A stretch of DNA of 64,000 nucleotides from contig CM114272.1 of NCBI GenBank assembly GCA_050084515.1, positions 1,488,001 to 1,552,000 of the forward strand, given 5' to 3'. The position numbers and the translations under genes are program-made. The notes under the pieces were generated by a model. It worked only from the letters and a program-made list of their open reading frames with translations. It had not been told where the DNA came from and searched no databases. This stretch comes from Blasia pusilla (taxonomy: Eukaryota; Marchantiophyta; Marchantiopsida; Blasiales). This document shows positions 1 through 11,135 of this stretch, piece after piece (the stretch's first letter is position 1; every line of letters begins with the position of its first letter).

Positions 1-170
1 TTTGCAAGTTGTAGTACTCACAAGGAACTCAAAGTAATTTCACGGACTTTTAAGGTTGCACCCACAAATTCCATTTTAGTTTGCGTCTTTCTTGCTATTT
101 TTAAAGACGCTTGGATTCTATATACCAATTCTTTGCACTCTTGCTAACGTTGCATCTATCTAAAAAATTT

Positions 171-768
171 CGTGCGTATACGCATCGCTGTCACCGAACA
201 CACACACAAACATGCACGACCATGCTAACTCATGACATCCAAACACAGAGGCAAGAAGTACCAAGATATCTCCAATTAAAATAATGTCAAATCTCTTTCA
301 CAACACCATAGCTCTCACATGTGTGCACTCTCACATGTCTCTCTCAATGTCAAACCAAACTCACTCTTCTAATGAGATGCTTGGGTTACACTCACAAGGC
401 AAGGGACCATAGCTCCGCCGCCTCGTTCCAAGAGGTTCAACAAAGAGAGAATGAGCTCTCAAGATCTCTCTCCTTGAGGTATACCCCTCCCCTATCCCAA
501 GCTCTCTCCATGGTAACCTATGCTCCCAAGTCACATCCTTGGCTCTTGGCCTGATGTAGGAGATCAAGGGCCACTTCCCAAAATAAAAAGTTGACCATGT
601 ATACAAAATGATACTTACCCAAAATAGTCAATTCCTCAATATGGCTCCAAATGAGCCGAAACGAAGGGGAAACCTACTCTCTCAGGTTTCCCGGGGCCTC
701 AGCCTGTCCTCCACTACTCGCGAAGCCGCTCTACTAGATCTCACCGATTTATCATAAAAGACGTGACA
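171..768 (-). repeat. R1 dispersed repeat, copy A (LTR-like, ~0.6 kb)
   Basis: On the minus strand this copy begins TGTCACGTC at 768 and matches the copies starting at 1644, 8690 and 10611 through shared blocks such as TCATTTGGAGCCATAT and GGAGCTATGGTCC. The family starts with TG and its best copy ends with CA, has a GA-rich interior, and occurs at least seven times in both orientations. That suggests a solo LTR or a TRIM-like element. I see no open reading frame, no clear target-site duplication and no paired LTR. The short ORFs here overlap in several frames and look like chance. Confidence 0.7.
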
Positions 769-1643
769 AAATGGAGGGTGCTTCCAAAAGTATACTTTGT
801 GTGGAGGACATACATAAAGCTAACTTTGTTGCGTGACTTTCAAACGAGATGAAAGAAGTTCTCTTCTTTCTAGTTTCATTGCAAGGTTCTCTTCCCATCA
901 AATATTCAGAATTTTTTTCCAAGAAAAAACTAAGTGTATTTTTTATAAATGGGTCTCATGAGCTCTTGCAACTCCTAATGACTAGTCTTGACATTCTTAG
1001 TCCCCGAAGAAAAGATTCAACATCTGAATTTTGGGTTTTTCTTCCTAAGTTTTTGTTTTTTTAAGTACTCAAACTTTGTTCTATTGGCAAGATCCCAAGA
1101 AAGCAAGAGCTACATGACCCCTAGAGATGATGAATTTCCAAACTATCCTTCCTAAGGAAGTCCGATAACAAAATACCTAGTTCAAGGAGATGATCAATAG
1201 TAAAGTTATGGAAGGAAGGGAAGGACGGATGGAGGGTTCAAATGACAAGATTGTATGCCCAATATGGAGCAAGCACAAAAATTTGAGAAATACTTTTAAG
1301 AGCTTTGTAGTCATCATTTGTGATAATTATGGCTAGACCCCATATCAAAATGCTTTAAAATGAAATAAATTAAGAAAAGTTGTAAGGGGAGAATCCCTAG
1401 AGATAAATAGTAGTAAATTTTTTTTAAATTCCCTGTAATGTTTCAATTGAAGTTAACAATTTTTAGGTATAATGTGTTATCATCAAGACATTATAATATC
1501 CTCTCTAAAATGAAACTCTCATATCCAGCCATCCATATCCCTACTCATGGCCAATATTTAGAGAATTTTTAGGATTGATTCCCAAAATATTTTAGTTTAT
1601 GGTAGACACATAACAAAACATAGGTGTTATAGATGCTATAGGA
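769..1643. other. Gene-free spacer between R1 copies A and B
   Basis: This AT-rich spacer lies between two divergently oriented R1 repeats. The only open stretch (71 codons from 849) has no recognisable domain. I see nothing further here. Confidence 0.5.
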
Positions 1644-2276
1644 TGTCATGTCTTTTAGGATAGATCGGCAAGATCTACCATAGCGTCTTCGGAGATACTA
1701 GAGGACAGCCTGAAGAGATCGAGAATGACTTGCTGAGGGCACGAGTAACCTGCGAGAGTAGGTTTCTTCTTCGTTTCCGGTCATTTGGAGCCATATTGAG
1801 GAATTTACTATTTAGGGTAAGTTACCATTTTTGGCATAGTTGATTTTCCGCATTGGGAAGTGGCTCTTGACCCGCTACAGCAAGTCAAGAACCAAGGAGA
1901 TGACCTGCGATCATAGGTTATCGAGGAGAGAGCTTGGGAGAGGGAGAGAGAGAGAGAGAGAGAGCTTGAGAGCTCATTATCTCTTTGTTGAACCTCTTGG
2001 CATGAGGCGGTGGAGCTATGGTCCTCCTTGCTTGGTATGTGTAGCCCAAGCCTCTCATTAGGAGAGTGGTTTGACATGAAAGAGAGTGCATACCATGGAG
2101 AGCTTGGTGTGAGATGTGATGAGAGATTTGATCGATTTACAAAGAAAGATTGGAGATATTTTGGTACTTCTTGTCTCGTTGTGTGGATTCCATGAGTTAG
2201 CATGGGATCATGTATGTTTGTATGTATGTTCGGTGACAGCGATGTATGTTGTGTAGCGATGTGTATGCGTACGACA
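1644..2276 (+). repeat. R1 dispersed repeat, copy B (best full-length copy)
   Basis: Runs from TGTCATGTC at 1644 to ACGACA at 2276, 633 bp, with TG...CA termini like an LTR. It contains a GA microsatellite at about 1938-1964. It is divergent (head to head) with copy A, so the two cannot be the two LTRs of one element, which must be direct repeats. A convincing 5-bp target duplication was not found. Confidence 0.7.
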
Positions 2277-2631
2277 GGGATGACCGATGGAAAATTCTAT
2301 ATCAAACAATCAAGGAGTTTTTGGAAAATATTACTAAAATTTAGGTTGCGCTAAGCACATGGTTGCATAGAAAGAGACTTGTTGGATCATTGGATGGACA
2401 TGTCCAACGAGTCCCCTACCCGGGTTTCTTTGGTATCTAGTTTCTCGTGTAGGCTTGAGACGTAGGAACATGTACAAAATTGGATTAAGGGAGGTCAATA
2501 GGGATCAAATGGGTGTGCGGGCTATGAGCGAGGCTTGTGTGGGCCAGTTGCGGGCTTGTCGCGTGCCATATCCAGGCTAGTGCGAGCCTTGCGTGGGCTT
2601 AGGGCGGGAGAAGCGGACTCAATGTGTGCAA

Positions 2632-3150
2632 GGTTGCATGTGGAAAAAGTCCGTGCCTATGGGCATGTTCATGACCGTGGACTTATGTCTGTCCAATAGA
2701 AGAACTTGTCCATGTGGACCCCATCTCCCCCCTCTTTCTCATTCTCCCCACCTGCCTCCGTGTTCTCACATTTCTATTTCTTTCTCCCCCAACCTCCATT
2801 CCCTCCTTCCTGTCATGCCTTCCACCATGAGCTCCATCTCTTGCAATCCTTTTCCTTGGACATATCCAAACTTGTACGTCCATGTCTATCCTAGGGACGG
2901 ACTTGTTTGTTTTTGCGCAACCATGAATGTGTGCCAAGCACGGGCTAGATGTGGGCCTCTAAAAGGGAGGCGTCGGTTGGATGCGGGCTACAAAATGGAT
3001 GGTAAGTACAAGCGACGCCTTGCTAGAATACGTGTCGGCTGGCCAAGCGCAAGTCTACATTGCAAGTTGTGGGAACCCAAGCCCGCACGAACATGTCTAT
3101 CCTAGGGACAGACATAAGTCTGTGATCACGGAATTTGTCCATATGCAACC
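2632..3150. mobile_element. M1 MITE-like element (composite)
   Basis: Starts GGTTGCATGTGG at 2632. Inverted counterparts ending GCGCAACC (2922) and ATGCAACC (3150) give terminal inverted repeats. The sub-terminal block CCTAGGGACGGACTTGT recurs near both right ends, so the region looks like one element nested in, or fused with, another. Related copies lie at 46141-46384 and 50480-50863, with a weaker one near 56380-56750. It is non-coding; the 170-codon ORF across it is a by-product of pyrimidine-rich sequence. Confidence 0.6.
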
Positions 3151-4378
3151 TTGGCCAAGCAAGCCCAAACATTGATCGTAATACATTTTTTCCATTGCTT
3201 TGGAGGGCATGTTGGCTAAGAGGAATATGTATTACAACATCCATATGTTGAAATTGCAACTATGAGATCAGGAACAAATATTACTTTCTCACTTTTTCAC
3301 TTTTTCACTTTTTACTATGAAAAGTTACTTTTATTATCTGGAGTTAAGAATCTATTTTTAGGAAACCCAAATAGTGATAGAGATGTAGGACTTTAAATGT
3401 TATATGGAACAAAACTTCATACATAAAATTTATAAAAATTTCCTCAGATTCGGGTTCAAGGCTTGCTAGTGATCCTTGGAGATAATGCACCTCCGAGGAG
3501 ATACCACTTTATTTATGAAAATGCATTGTAAATGTATCTTGATAGAAGTCTCTATCTCCTCAAGAAATAGATACATAAAAATCCAAAAAAATATGAAAGC
3601 GTATGGGAAGGGTTTAGGGTTTATGGGAAGGCAAGGAGCCATCAACTCACCAAGCAAACTAAGTGGGAAATTGAATTTGTCCAGGTTACAAAACTTCGGC
3701 TAAAAGCGACTCTACTAACCTTAGGCCCCAATGCATTTACTAGCGAGATGCATTTATATAGAAAGAGCACAAATTTTACTTAAGCTAATCGATAGTGAAA
3801 ATTTGCAACTCATAGTCAATTGTTGTATGACTATTGAGTGCAAGGAAACTTGCTAATGAATTTAATTCAATTACCATATTTTTGCCTACTCAACAAAGTT
3901 CTCATTATCACCATTATTGATTTAAAAATGGATTTTTATATTTATAAATTTAAATATAAACTTAAATTGGACATATTTATTTAACTTTTTAAATAATTAA
4001 ATTATGTAATTTCACATTTTATAATTTATAATTTATAATTTTAGTTTCAAATTAAATTTCTGGAATTAATTTTGCAAAGTTCAAAATTTCTTTCTTTGAA
4101 TATTCTTTCTTCGAATTGGGATCCCAAATTAATAATCTGGATTTTTAAATTTTGGGATCCCAAATTTATCACAAAATAAAAAAATTTCCTCATAGATTTT
4201 TCTTAAGATATTGGATTTATCCCATATAAAAAGAAAATCCATGATTATTTATATTATGATTTTTTCCCAAAACCAAACTATGAATTTCTAGAATAAGGGA
4301 GTTTTCGCTCTAATTTTATAGACTTTTAGTCCATTAGAATCAAACTTTTCATATTTACATTTTGGACTCGTAAGTTTT
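3151..4378. other. AT-rich intergenic DNA
   Basis: No gene is supported. A short tandem array of TTTTTCAC units lies near 3292-3316, and an ATAATTT-type repeat near 4020-4040. Short ORFs on both strands at 3466-3703 overlap each other and match nothing I recognise. Confidence 0.5.
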
Positions 4379-4474
4379 ATTGAACCAAGTCTGCAAAGGG
4401 CATACCAAATATCTACTCTTTAGTCCAAGATACAAATATGATATTTGGTATACCCTTTACGAACTTGGTTCAAT
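4379..4474. repeat. Near-perfect inverted repeat (hairpin, ~35-bp arms)
   Basis: The arm at 4379-4413 (begins ATTGAACCAAG) is the reverse complement of 4440-4474 with only about three mismatches. The arms are separated by a 26-bp spacer. The surrounding sequence is not repetitive in the same way, so this may be the core of a small foldback element. Confidence 0.75.
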
Positions 4475-5460
4475 TCAACTCTTTATAGATATAATTATTT
4501 TCTGTTTTATTGTTTTATGAACAGAGTTTTGTATTAACAAAAACTTAAACTGGTAATTGTTTTGGAATCAAAGAGAGAAAGCAAAATGATCAATCACTTT
4601 CCTTATTAAACTTAAAAAGAGTGAAAGGTTTTGATGTCAAGAAAGAGTATTGTAACTTTAAGAGGGAATGGGAATTTACTTTCAAGCTAGTAAATTTTAT
4701 TTTCTCAATTAATCTTTTAAATTTAAATGATTACAGCTATTTCATATTAACAAAACCATGTTAAGAACCCCCTTCCACATACTTCATCCTTCTTCCTAAA
4801 ATGTAAACAAGATAAGAATAAAATACTAAAAAATTATTTACTACTTATTTGGAGCTTATGCGATACATTTGTTTAGATGGACATAAATGGAAAATGGTGA
4901 CAAAAGGACCCAATGGAGGTAAAAAAATCGGAAAAAAATGGTTGTAACTTTTTTTAGCTATGGACACTACTTCCTTTGAAGTCATTTTGTGAGTGCATAG
5001 AGCCGCACAGTAACCGCTTTACAATTGCTACACAGCCACATAGTAGTTGCAAACTTGTGATTGTCACAATCGCAAGACACTTGCATGACTACAATCTTAA
5101 GCTTCATTTTGCGACTCCGAAGTGCCATTTTATTACACTCACAACATAGTGGCAATCATTGCAACTAGCTACATGATAATTGTCAGGACTCGAAACATGG
5201 TCACAAATTTGTGACAAATGAGCAACTATCACTCATATAGCAATCACAAAGAAATCGCAAAATATTATATTTTCACTGTTACAGAATTTTTATTTTTTTA
5301 AAATTGAAAAAATAGGCAAAGACATTCACATTTCGCATACACAATTGCCCGAAATGCATTTATAATATAATTTTTCCAAAATATTCAAGAATATGCAATA
5401 GTAATCGTTCTACAATCTATGTCAAGAGCATGCAACTAATGTGCCATGCCCATGTGGTTG
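4475..5460. other. AT-rich intergenic DNA with GCAA/TCACAA-rich patch
   Basis: No gene is supported. At about 5010-5280 the sequence is unusually rich in short words such as TTGCAA, CACTTGCA, TCACAA and GACTCG. A similar word composition recurs at about 32500-32870, which suggests two copies of an old, diverged repeat. Confidence 0.4.
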
Positions 5461-5496
5461 TGCTTAACCTATAGAAGGTCCAACATGATTGGAAGG

Positions 5497-6150
5497 CTAT
5501 GTTGGCATTTTCTGAGCACTTGGTAGCCCACGACCATGAGTATGATCGCCACTAAACAACCTAGAACTAGAAGTTTGGTGCCTGCTACAAAAAGGCCCTC
5601 TAGACCTACTCGGCTCGCTATCTAAAGACGACCTTCTCAATCCGAGGGCAACCATCTCCTCCATGAAACGCCTCTCAAGCATCTAATCCTCCGATCATGT
5701 ACTTATTTTAAACATTCTAAGATGACACTAACTCATACACTCTAAGAATGTTAGCATGTAAGAATACTTACAAATGGATAGTGGAAATGCATCTGCTCCG
5801 CCCCACCCAAAGAAATGTGTCCGCTTTGGTTGTAGGGGCGAGCGTTGTGCCTCAATGTCACATACTTGTCAATCCTTGAATAACATGGATCTCCAATGGG
5901 GGCCAACTCGCGCTGCAAAATCGTAACCCATGAAGCAATGTCGCAATTCGTGTGGTGCTGCACTAATAAACTCCTCCTCTAACACCTCTCCCTCGTCAAA
6001 GGAAGAAATAGACAAAGGTGGATCTCTCAAATAGACACTCTTGAAACCTCGTGTCACTCTACGTGAAACCTCTAGGGCTACTTTGGGCTCGGGGATGTCA
6101 CCTAGAGGGTCTAATACATCATCTACGACCTTAGGCCTTCAAAGTGAGTC
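5497..6150 (-). pseudogene. Gag-like remnant of a Ty3/gypsy-related element
   Basis: Read on the minus strand, an open stretch ending at 5869 contains an SSFDEGEVLEEEFISAAPH segment. It resembles the start of the Gag region of the large retroelement in this window (SSSDEGEGVEEFVSTSPH, from about 12660). Further downstream on the same strand (5682-5497) is an Arg/Ser-rich open segment that could be more of the same polyprotein in another frame. The match is short and limited to an acidic, low-complexity region, so Gag is the best guess, not a firm call. No protease or polymerase remains nearby. Confidence 0.35.
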
Positions 6151-6483
6151 TTAATTGACCCTTCGCTATTATTATTATTTAATTAATCATACCCTTTTTT
6201 TTTGAAAATTTTAATTAAGATATTGCTATTATAATTTATTCAATTATGGATTTTAATAACCCTTTCAGTGTTATAAAAATCTTTTAAAAAAACTTACAAC
6301 CTCTTTTGTATGCAAATACAATTTATATAAAAGAAGCATAGTACAAAGAGCCAATTGCATGTGAATGAAAAAAAGTACGCACAATACACTTAAGACATAA
6401 CACAAATATATTTCAATGAAATCTACAACATGCTTGATGTAAATACTTTATTTCATAAATACCTTAAAAAATCAAAATTTCCT

Positions 6484-7171
6484 TTAATCTTTTAAGAAAA
6501 AATTTACAACTTTTCTATCATGAGGATCTAATATCCAAACATCTTTCACTCCGTACTTGTATTTTATTGTAACACAAAAAATGACCTTATCTAATTCTAT
6601 CCATTGTACTTCATTGTTATCATATGTAAAAAGAACTAAGCTTTGTTTCACAAGAGTGAACCAATTGAACATACATTGTGTCCCATCATCTTCAATTGTA
6701 GATCCTCCAACATGGTCAAGCATGCGTCTATCATGTAATGATATTTCATGCCTTATTTTTTTAGAACTCTTTCCTATTTTTCTCCTCAAATTTTGAATTT
6801 TACCTATCCAAGCTTTGTAAATATATCTTCTCTCCATGCTACTTGTAAGGACTCCTTTAGTCTTTTTCCTCTCTATCTAGATGTTGCAGCCCTCGAGGTA
6901 AAGCTTCCTCTTTGAACAACACATCACATGTACTTCCAATATCTAATATACATGATGTTCATGGTGCGATTGAAGGTTGTAACAGAAGTTTAGGAACACT
7001 AAATGTCAATGAACTTCTCACTCTCAAAAGTCTATCTTTTGAAACTATAGGATTTCCAACAAGTTGGCTCGCCAATGTTGATTTATATATAATTTTCCCT
7101 TCATATGTAACAATAGGATCAACCTTTCTAACATTTCCTTCTCCAAAACTCTCGTACATAACCTCACTCAT
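6484..7171 (-). pseudogene. Broken ORF pair, family not recognised
   Basis: Two minus-strand open stretches lie in a row. The first, 7171-6959 (70 codons), contains an ESFGEGNVRKVDPIVTYEGK segment. The second, 6837-6484 (117 codons), is rich in Lys, Trp and Asp near its end (KDVWILDPHDRKVV). Their composition is protein-like and unlike the AT-rich flanks, and they could be pieces of one reading frame interrupted by stops and a frame change. I do not recognise the family. A transposon-encoded protein is likely from context but is inference only. Confidence 0.3.
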
Positions 7172-7217
7172 AACTTGTCTGAACTCATGTCCAACTACAT
7201 AAAAGAATGTTCTCCTC

Positions 7218-8425
7218 AGGATTGAAGGATTGTCAATGTTTGCATTATAAGGTAATTCAATGGTTCAAATTTTCTTTTGGGATTTTAGGGATGGAGAAAA
7301 AAGAAAATCGATTTTCCATTTTTAATTCATTTATGGGAGTTCCAATGTGTCTAAGATAATTCATGCATGTTGAGGACCCCCATACATATGCTTGAAAATT
7401 TTAGAGGCTATTGGAGGTTCAACCCTCATGGGACATCCTTCCCCTTATTTAAGTCAAATTTCTTGCGTTCATATATTTGTAATCTCACATTGCACCATTA
7501 GATGGATCAAAAAGTTGTAGGGGAGTATTCTTGGTTGTATTTAGATTCAATGAACGGTCTAGATCTTGTGAGAATAACTCAAAATGTGAGTTGTGATTTA
7601 AACTTGGTATTTATTATTTTCTGTTTTTAGCTTCAATTTGGAGCAATATTTTCCCATGAAAAAAATTCAGCCAACTCCTCATGCTTGCATACATAACTTG
7701 GCAAAGATTCAGAATTTTTTTGATCAGTATGAGTGAAGTTGGACACTCTCAAGTCTTACAATTCAAGTATATAAATCCATCTTCAGAATTGACATTCGGT
7801 CATTGTTTTATTTCTTTTCATCTTAGCACCGGCTTACATTTCACCGTTAGATTCACATGAAACCTTGAGGGATTGCGCATGTTTGCAGGATAAGATAATT
7901 CATCAATTCAAATGTTCTTTTAGAATTTTAGGGATGGAGAACAAAATCATCAAAGGAAACTCATTTTCCATTTTTAATTCATTCATGGGAGGTCTAATGC
8001 ACCTAAGATAATTCATTCATGTTGATTACCTTTGCATACATATGGTTGAAGGATCCTATATTTTTCATTTATAAAAATATATCTTTCCCCTTGTAAAAGT
8101 CCATTTTCTTGCATTCATATACTTGTAACCTCATATTGCACCATTAGATGGATCATAAAGTTGTAGGAGAGTATTCTTGGTTGTATTTAGATTTAATGAA
8201 TGGTTTAGATCTTGTGAAAAATAAAATAAAATATGAGTTAAGATTTAAACTTGGTATTTCTCATTGTTTATTTATAGCTTCACTTAGGAGGAATATTTTC
8301 CCATGAAAAAAATCAGCCAACTCTTCATGCTTGCATGCATGACTTGACAGAGATTCAGATTTTTTTTATGAGTATAAAAGAAACTAGACACTTAGAAGTC
8401 TTCCAACTTCAAGTATCCAAATACT
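7218..8425. repeat. Tandem duplication, two ~0.57-kb units, ~644-bp period
   Basis: Unit 1 (about 7218-7785) and unit 2 (about 7862-8425) share long blocks in the same order, for example CACCATTAGATGGATCA, GTATTCTTGGTTGTATTTAG and ATATTTTCCCATGAAAAAAA. They differ by many substitutions and small indels, so the duplication is old. No conserved reading frame is evident in either unit. The 79-codon ORF at 8335 starts near the end of unit 2 and is not preserved in unit 1. Confidence 0.8.
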
Positions 8426-8689
8426 ATCATTACTTATTCATTCAAGAAAATGGATTATTTATGAATGATGTTATTTCATATAACTTTACACGATCATTCT
8501 CAACCTTGCAAGTAATCCCTCAATCACTTAGTACTAAAAACGTATGGCATTCAATCTACATTCCCTCCCACTAAAACATGTGTAGTAAGAAAAACCGTAT
8601 GCTAGTTTTTCATCTTATCAAAATAACATAATCATCACTTTGGATATCCCGCATAAGTCTTTTTTCTCTAACCATATATCTCAAGGATG

Positions 8690-9095
8690 TGTCACGTCTA
8701 CTAGGATGGATCGACGAGATCTAGTAGAGTGCCTTCGAAGATACTAAAAGACATCCTCAAGAGGTCGAGGATGAGCTACTGAGGGCATGGGTAACTTGAG
8801 AGAGCATATTTCCCCTTCATTTCGACTCATTTGGAGCCATATAGAGGAACTTCATATTTCAAGTAATTAAGTTACCATTTTTTGTATAGTGACTTTCCAC
8901 TTTGGGAAGTGGCCATTGATCCGCTACAGCACGTCAAGAGCCAAGGAGGTGACCTGTGAGCATAGGTTATCATGGAGAGGGCTTGGAAGAGGGAAGAGGG
9001 TACCTCCAAGAGAGAGAGAGAGAGAGAGAGCTTGAGCTCATTCTCTCTTTGTTGAAACTCTTCGCCTGAGGCGGCGGAACTATGGTCCTCATTGC

Positions 9096-9154
<59 letters not shown>

Positions 9155-9330
9155 CACACCATGTGAGACCTTGTATTGTGAGAGATTTGATTGATTTACA
9201 AAGAGACAAATATTTTGGTATTTCTCGTCTCGTTGTTTGGAGGCCATGAGTTAGCACGGGATCGTACGTGTTTGTGTATATGTTCCATGACAACGATGTA
9301 TGTTGTGTAGCGATGTGTATACGCATGATA
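8690..9330 (+). repeat. R1 dispersed repeat, copy C, with expanded GA microsatellite
   Basis: Begins TGTCACGTC at 8690 and runs colinear with copy B to about 9330. It carries GA runs at about 9011-9030 and a longer one at about 9098-9152. The ORFs here encode only Ser-Leu repeats from the GA tract on the minus strand and are not genes. Confidence 0.7.
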
Positions 9331-9959
9331 GATGCTCCCATCATCCATAAAAACCCAACTATTACCATAGATACCCAACTCGAAAATCCTTGTCAAATGC
9401 AAGGCAAAAGACTAGAATGAGAAACCTGAACACAATATTGATTTTTTTCCTAGAAATTGCAAACTAGACCCCAATATGATCATGAAGAAAAGCTCCTTCA
9501 ATTAGCAAGTCGTACTCCTTTATGCTAACAATACTCACTCCTCCTTGATGGTGTGGTGTGGCTGTAGCGGAATGGTGCAATAATGGTAGAATATATGGAA
9601 TAGGTACAAATGACATGACACTCAATGACATGATGCGATAAGCATCGACATCTCCTCCTCTGTCATAAACAAATGCTCTACATCTTAGCGCTTGTGTGGC
9701 TTTATGATTGAGACAGTGCAGTTCGACCACAAGTGGCAAAATATGATAATGGGTGGTGAATTACGGCTACAAGCGTCACCATACCATACTCAATCAACAT
9801 TGAGCGAGTACCATTCTCTAGGCATAGTAGAAACAAACTGAAAACTCGATCCCATGAGTTACAAGGTCATCGAACATCATTGGTTGATACTCATTACTTA
9901 TAGTTAGTATATGCGTAGAGGGCAATGATGAGATGGTTGTAGTGATCCTATTGGTGTTG
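9331..9959. other. Unassigned DNA with one minus-strand ORF
   Basis: A 91-codon minus-strand ORF (9739-9464) has a protein-like mix of residues but no domain I recognise, and the sequence around it carries stops. It may be another transposon remnant. Nothing else is supported. Confidence 0.3.
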
Positions 9960-10160
9960 TCATGCGCATACACATTGCTACACAATATATATGATTGTCA
10001 TCCAATACACACACAAACACACAAGATACCATACTAACTCATGACATCTAAATATCGAGACGATCGAGTACCAAAATACCTCCAATAAATTAAGATCTCT
10101 CAAATGTCTCTTATAATGTGCATACAACTCTATCTCTCTCTCTCTCTCTCTCTCCCTCCC
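9960..10160 (-). repeat. R1 dispersed repeat, copy D (3' fragment)
   Basis: Minus-strand match to the last ~170 bp of R1, with the ACTCATGACATC and CATACACATTGCTACACAA blocks shared with copies A and B in reverse orientation. It is truncated at a CT microsatellite (about 10131-10153). A hairpin with CCTCTTG arms follows at about 10161-10195. Confidence 0.55.
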
Positions 10161-10211
10161 ACCTCTTGTTCATCAAGCGGTAGATGAGCAAGAGGTTAGT
10201 TGAACAAACAT

Positions 10212-10463
10212 AAGGTCCTCTTGAAGAGGTCTTGGGTTCAACTCTCCCCTTGGACAGTGGGGGGCGGTCACAACCCCATGGTAGTGGCATTCCCTACCTA
10301 GGGCGTTTTCTCTCTCGAACATGGATATTTTTAACCATGTTTGAGAGAGAGAACGTCTTGTGTGCCTTTCATGTGTATGCCTTGACTATGCTCTTAGGTT
10401 AAAAATATGGATAAAATTGCAGGCCTTCACAAAGAAAAAAGAAAAAAGAAAACCAAATCTTCT
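10212..10463 (+). mobile_element. SINE-like repeat, copy 1
   Basis: About 240 bp starting AAGGTCCTCTTGAAGAGG. It contains GGTTCAACTC, which fits an RNA polymerase III B box, and ends in an A-rich tail after GGCCTTCACAAA. It is roughly 90% identical to 19493-19704. A clear A box could not be fixed, so tRNA origin is inference. Copy 1 also holds an inverted repeat around 10305-10355 (arms of GTTTTCTCTCTCGAACATGG type) that is mostly absent from copy 2. An alternative reading is that the two copies are remnants of longer direct repeats flanking the retroelement between them. Confidence 0.5.
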
Positions 10464-10571
10464 CAGTGAGACCCCCAAATCTAGATGAGAAGGTGCCCGT
10501 CACATGCAATGTCAATTTCCCATATGTGGAAGGGGTCCCATAAGCCACTTCGGCTTCCGGATCTCGTGGAC

Positions 10572-10577
10572 TAAAAA

Positions 10578-10610
<33 letters not shown>
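10572..10610. repeat. CT microsatellite
   Basis: An uninterrupted run of about 19 CT units immediately precedes the TG start of R1 copy E at 10611. Confidence 0.9.
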
Positions 10611-10614
<4 letters not shown>

Positions 10615-11135
10615 ACGTCCTTTAGGATAGATTGAGATCTAGTAGAGCGTATTCAAGAGTAGTGGAGGACAGGCCGAGGAGGTCGAGGATGACTTGCTGA
10701 GGCCCCAAGAAACCTGAGAGAGCAGGTTTCCCCTTCGTTTTGGCTCATTTGGAGCCATATGGAGGAACTTACTATTTTAGGTAAGTACCATTTTGAGTAT
10801 ATGATTGACTTTATATTTTTGGTAAGTGGCCCTTGACCTCCTACATCAAGTCAAGATCCAAGGAGGTGACTTGGGAGAATAGGTTACCATGGAGAGAGCT
10901 TGGGAGAGGGGAGGGGTATATATCCCTAGGAGAGAGAGCTTGAGAGCTCATTCTCTCTTTGTTTAACCTCTTGGCATGAGGCGACGGAGCTATGGTCCCT
11001 TGCATTGTGAGTGTAACCCAAGCCTCTCATTAGGAGAGTGGGTTTGGTTTGACATGAGAGAGAATGCACACTTTTGAGAGCTATGGTGTGAGATTGTGTA
11101 GAGAGAGATTGGATCTTACTTTATAAAGAGAGAAT
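10611..11135 (+). repeat. R1 dispersed repeat, copy E (3' truncated)
   Basis: Begins TGTCACGTCC at 10611 and follows copies A-C until about 11135, where homology stops before the usual 3' end. It contains a TATATAT stretch near 10916. It lies upstream of the large retroelement but is not matched by a same-orientation copy downstream, so it is not that element's 5' LTR. Confidence 0.65.

Noticed and set aside
2593-3105. 170-codon ORF as a gene
   Set aside because: It spans a MITE-like repeat that recurs elsewhere without the frame being kept, and other frames there are equally open.
1644-9330. R1 copies B and C as an LTR pair
   Set aside because: Same orientation, but the 6.4 kb between them has no plus-strand retroelement genes; the gag-like remnant inside is on the minus strand, and no target duplication was found.
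8872-9368. Leu-Ser repeat proteins on the minus strand
   Set aside because: They are translations of GA microsatellites, as are those at 27890-28188.
10220-10260. tRNA gene at the B-box-like sequence
   Set aside because: No cloverleaf can be drawn around GGTTCAACTC; it is better explained as a SINE-like repeat. No tRNA or rRNA gene was recognised anywhere in the window.
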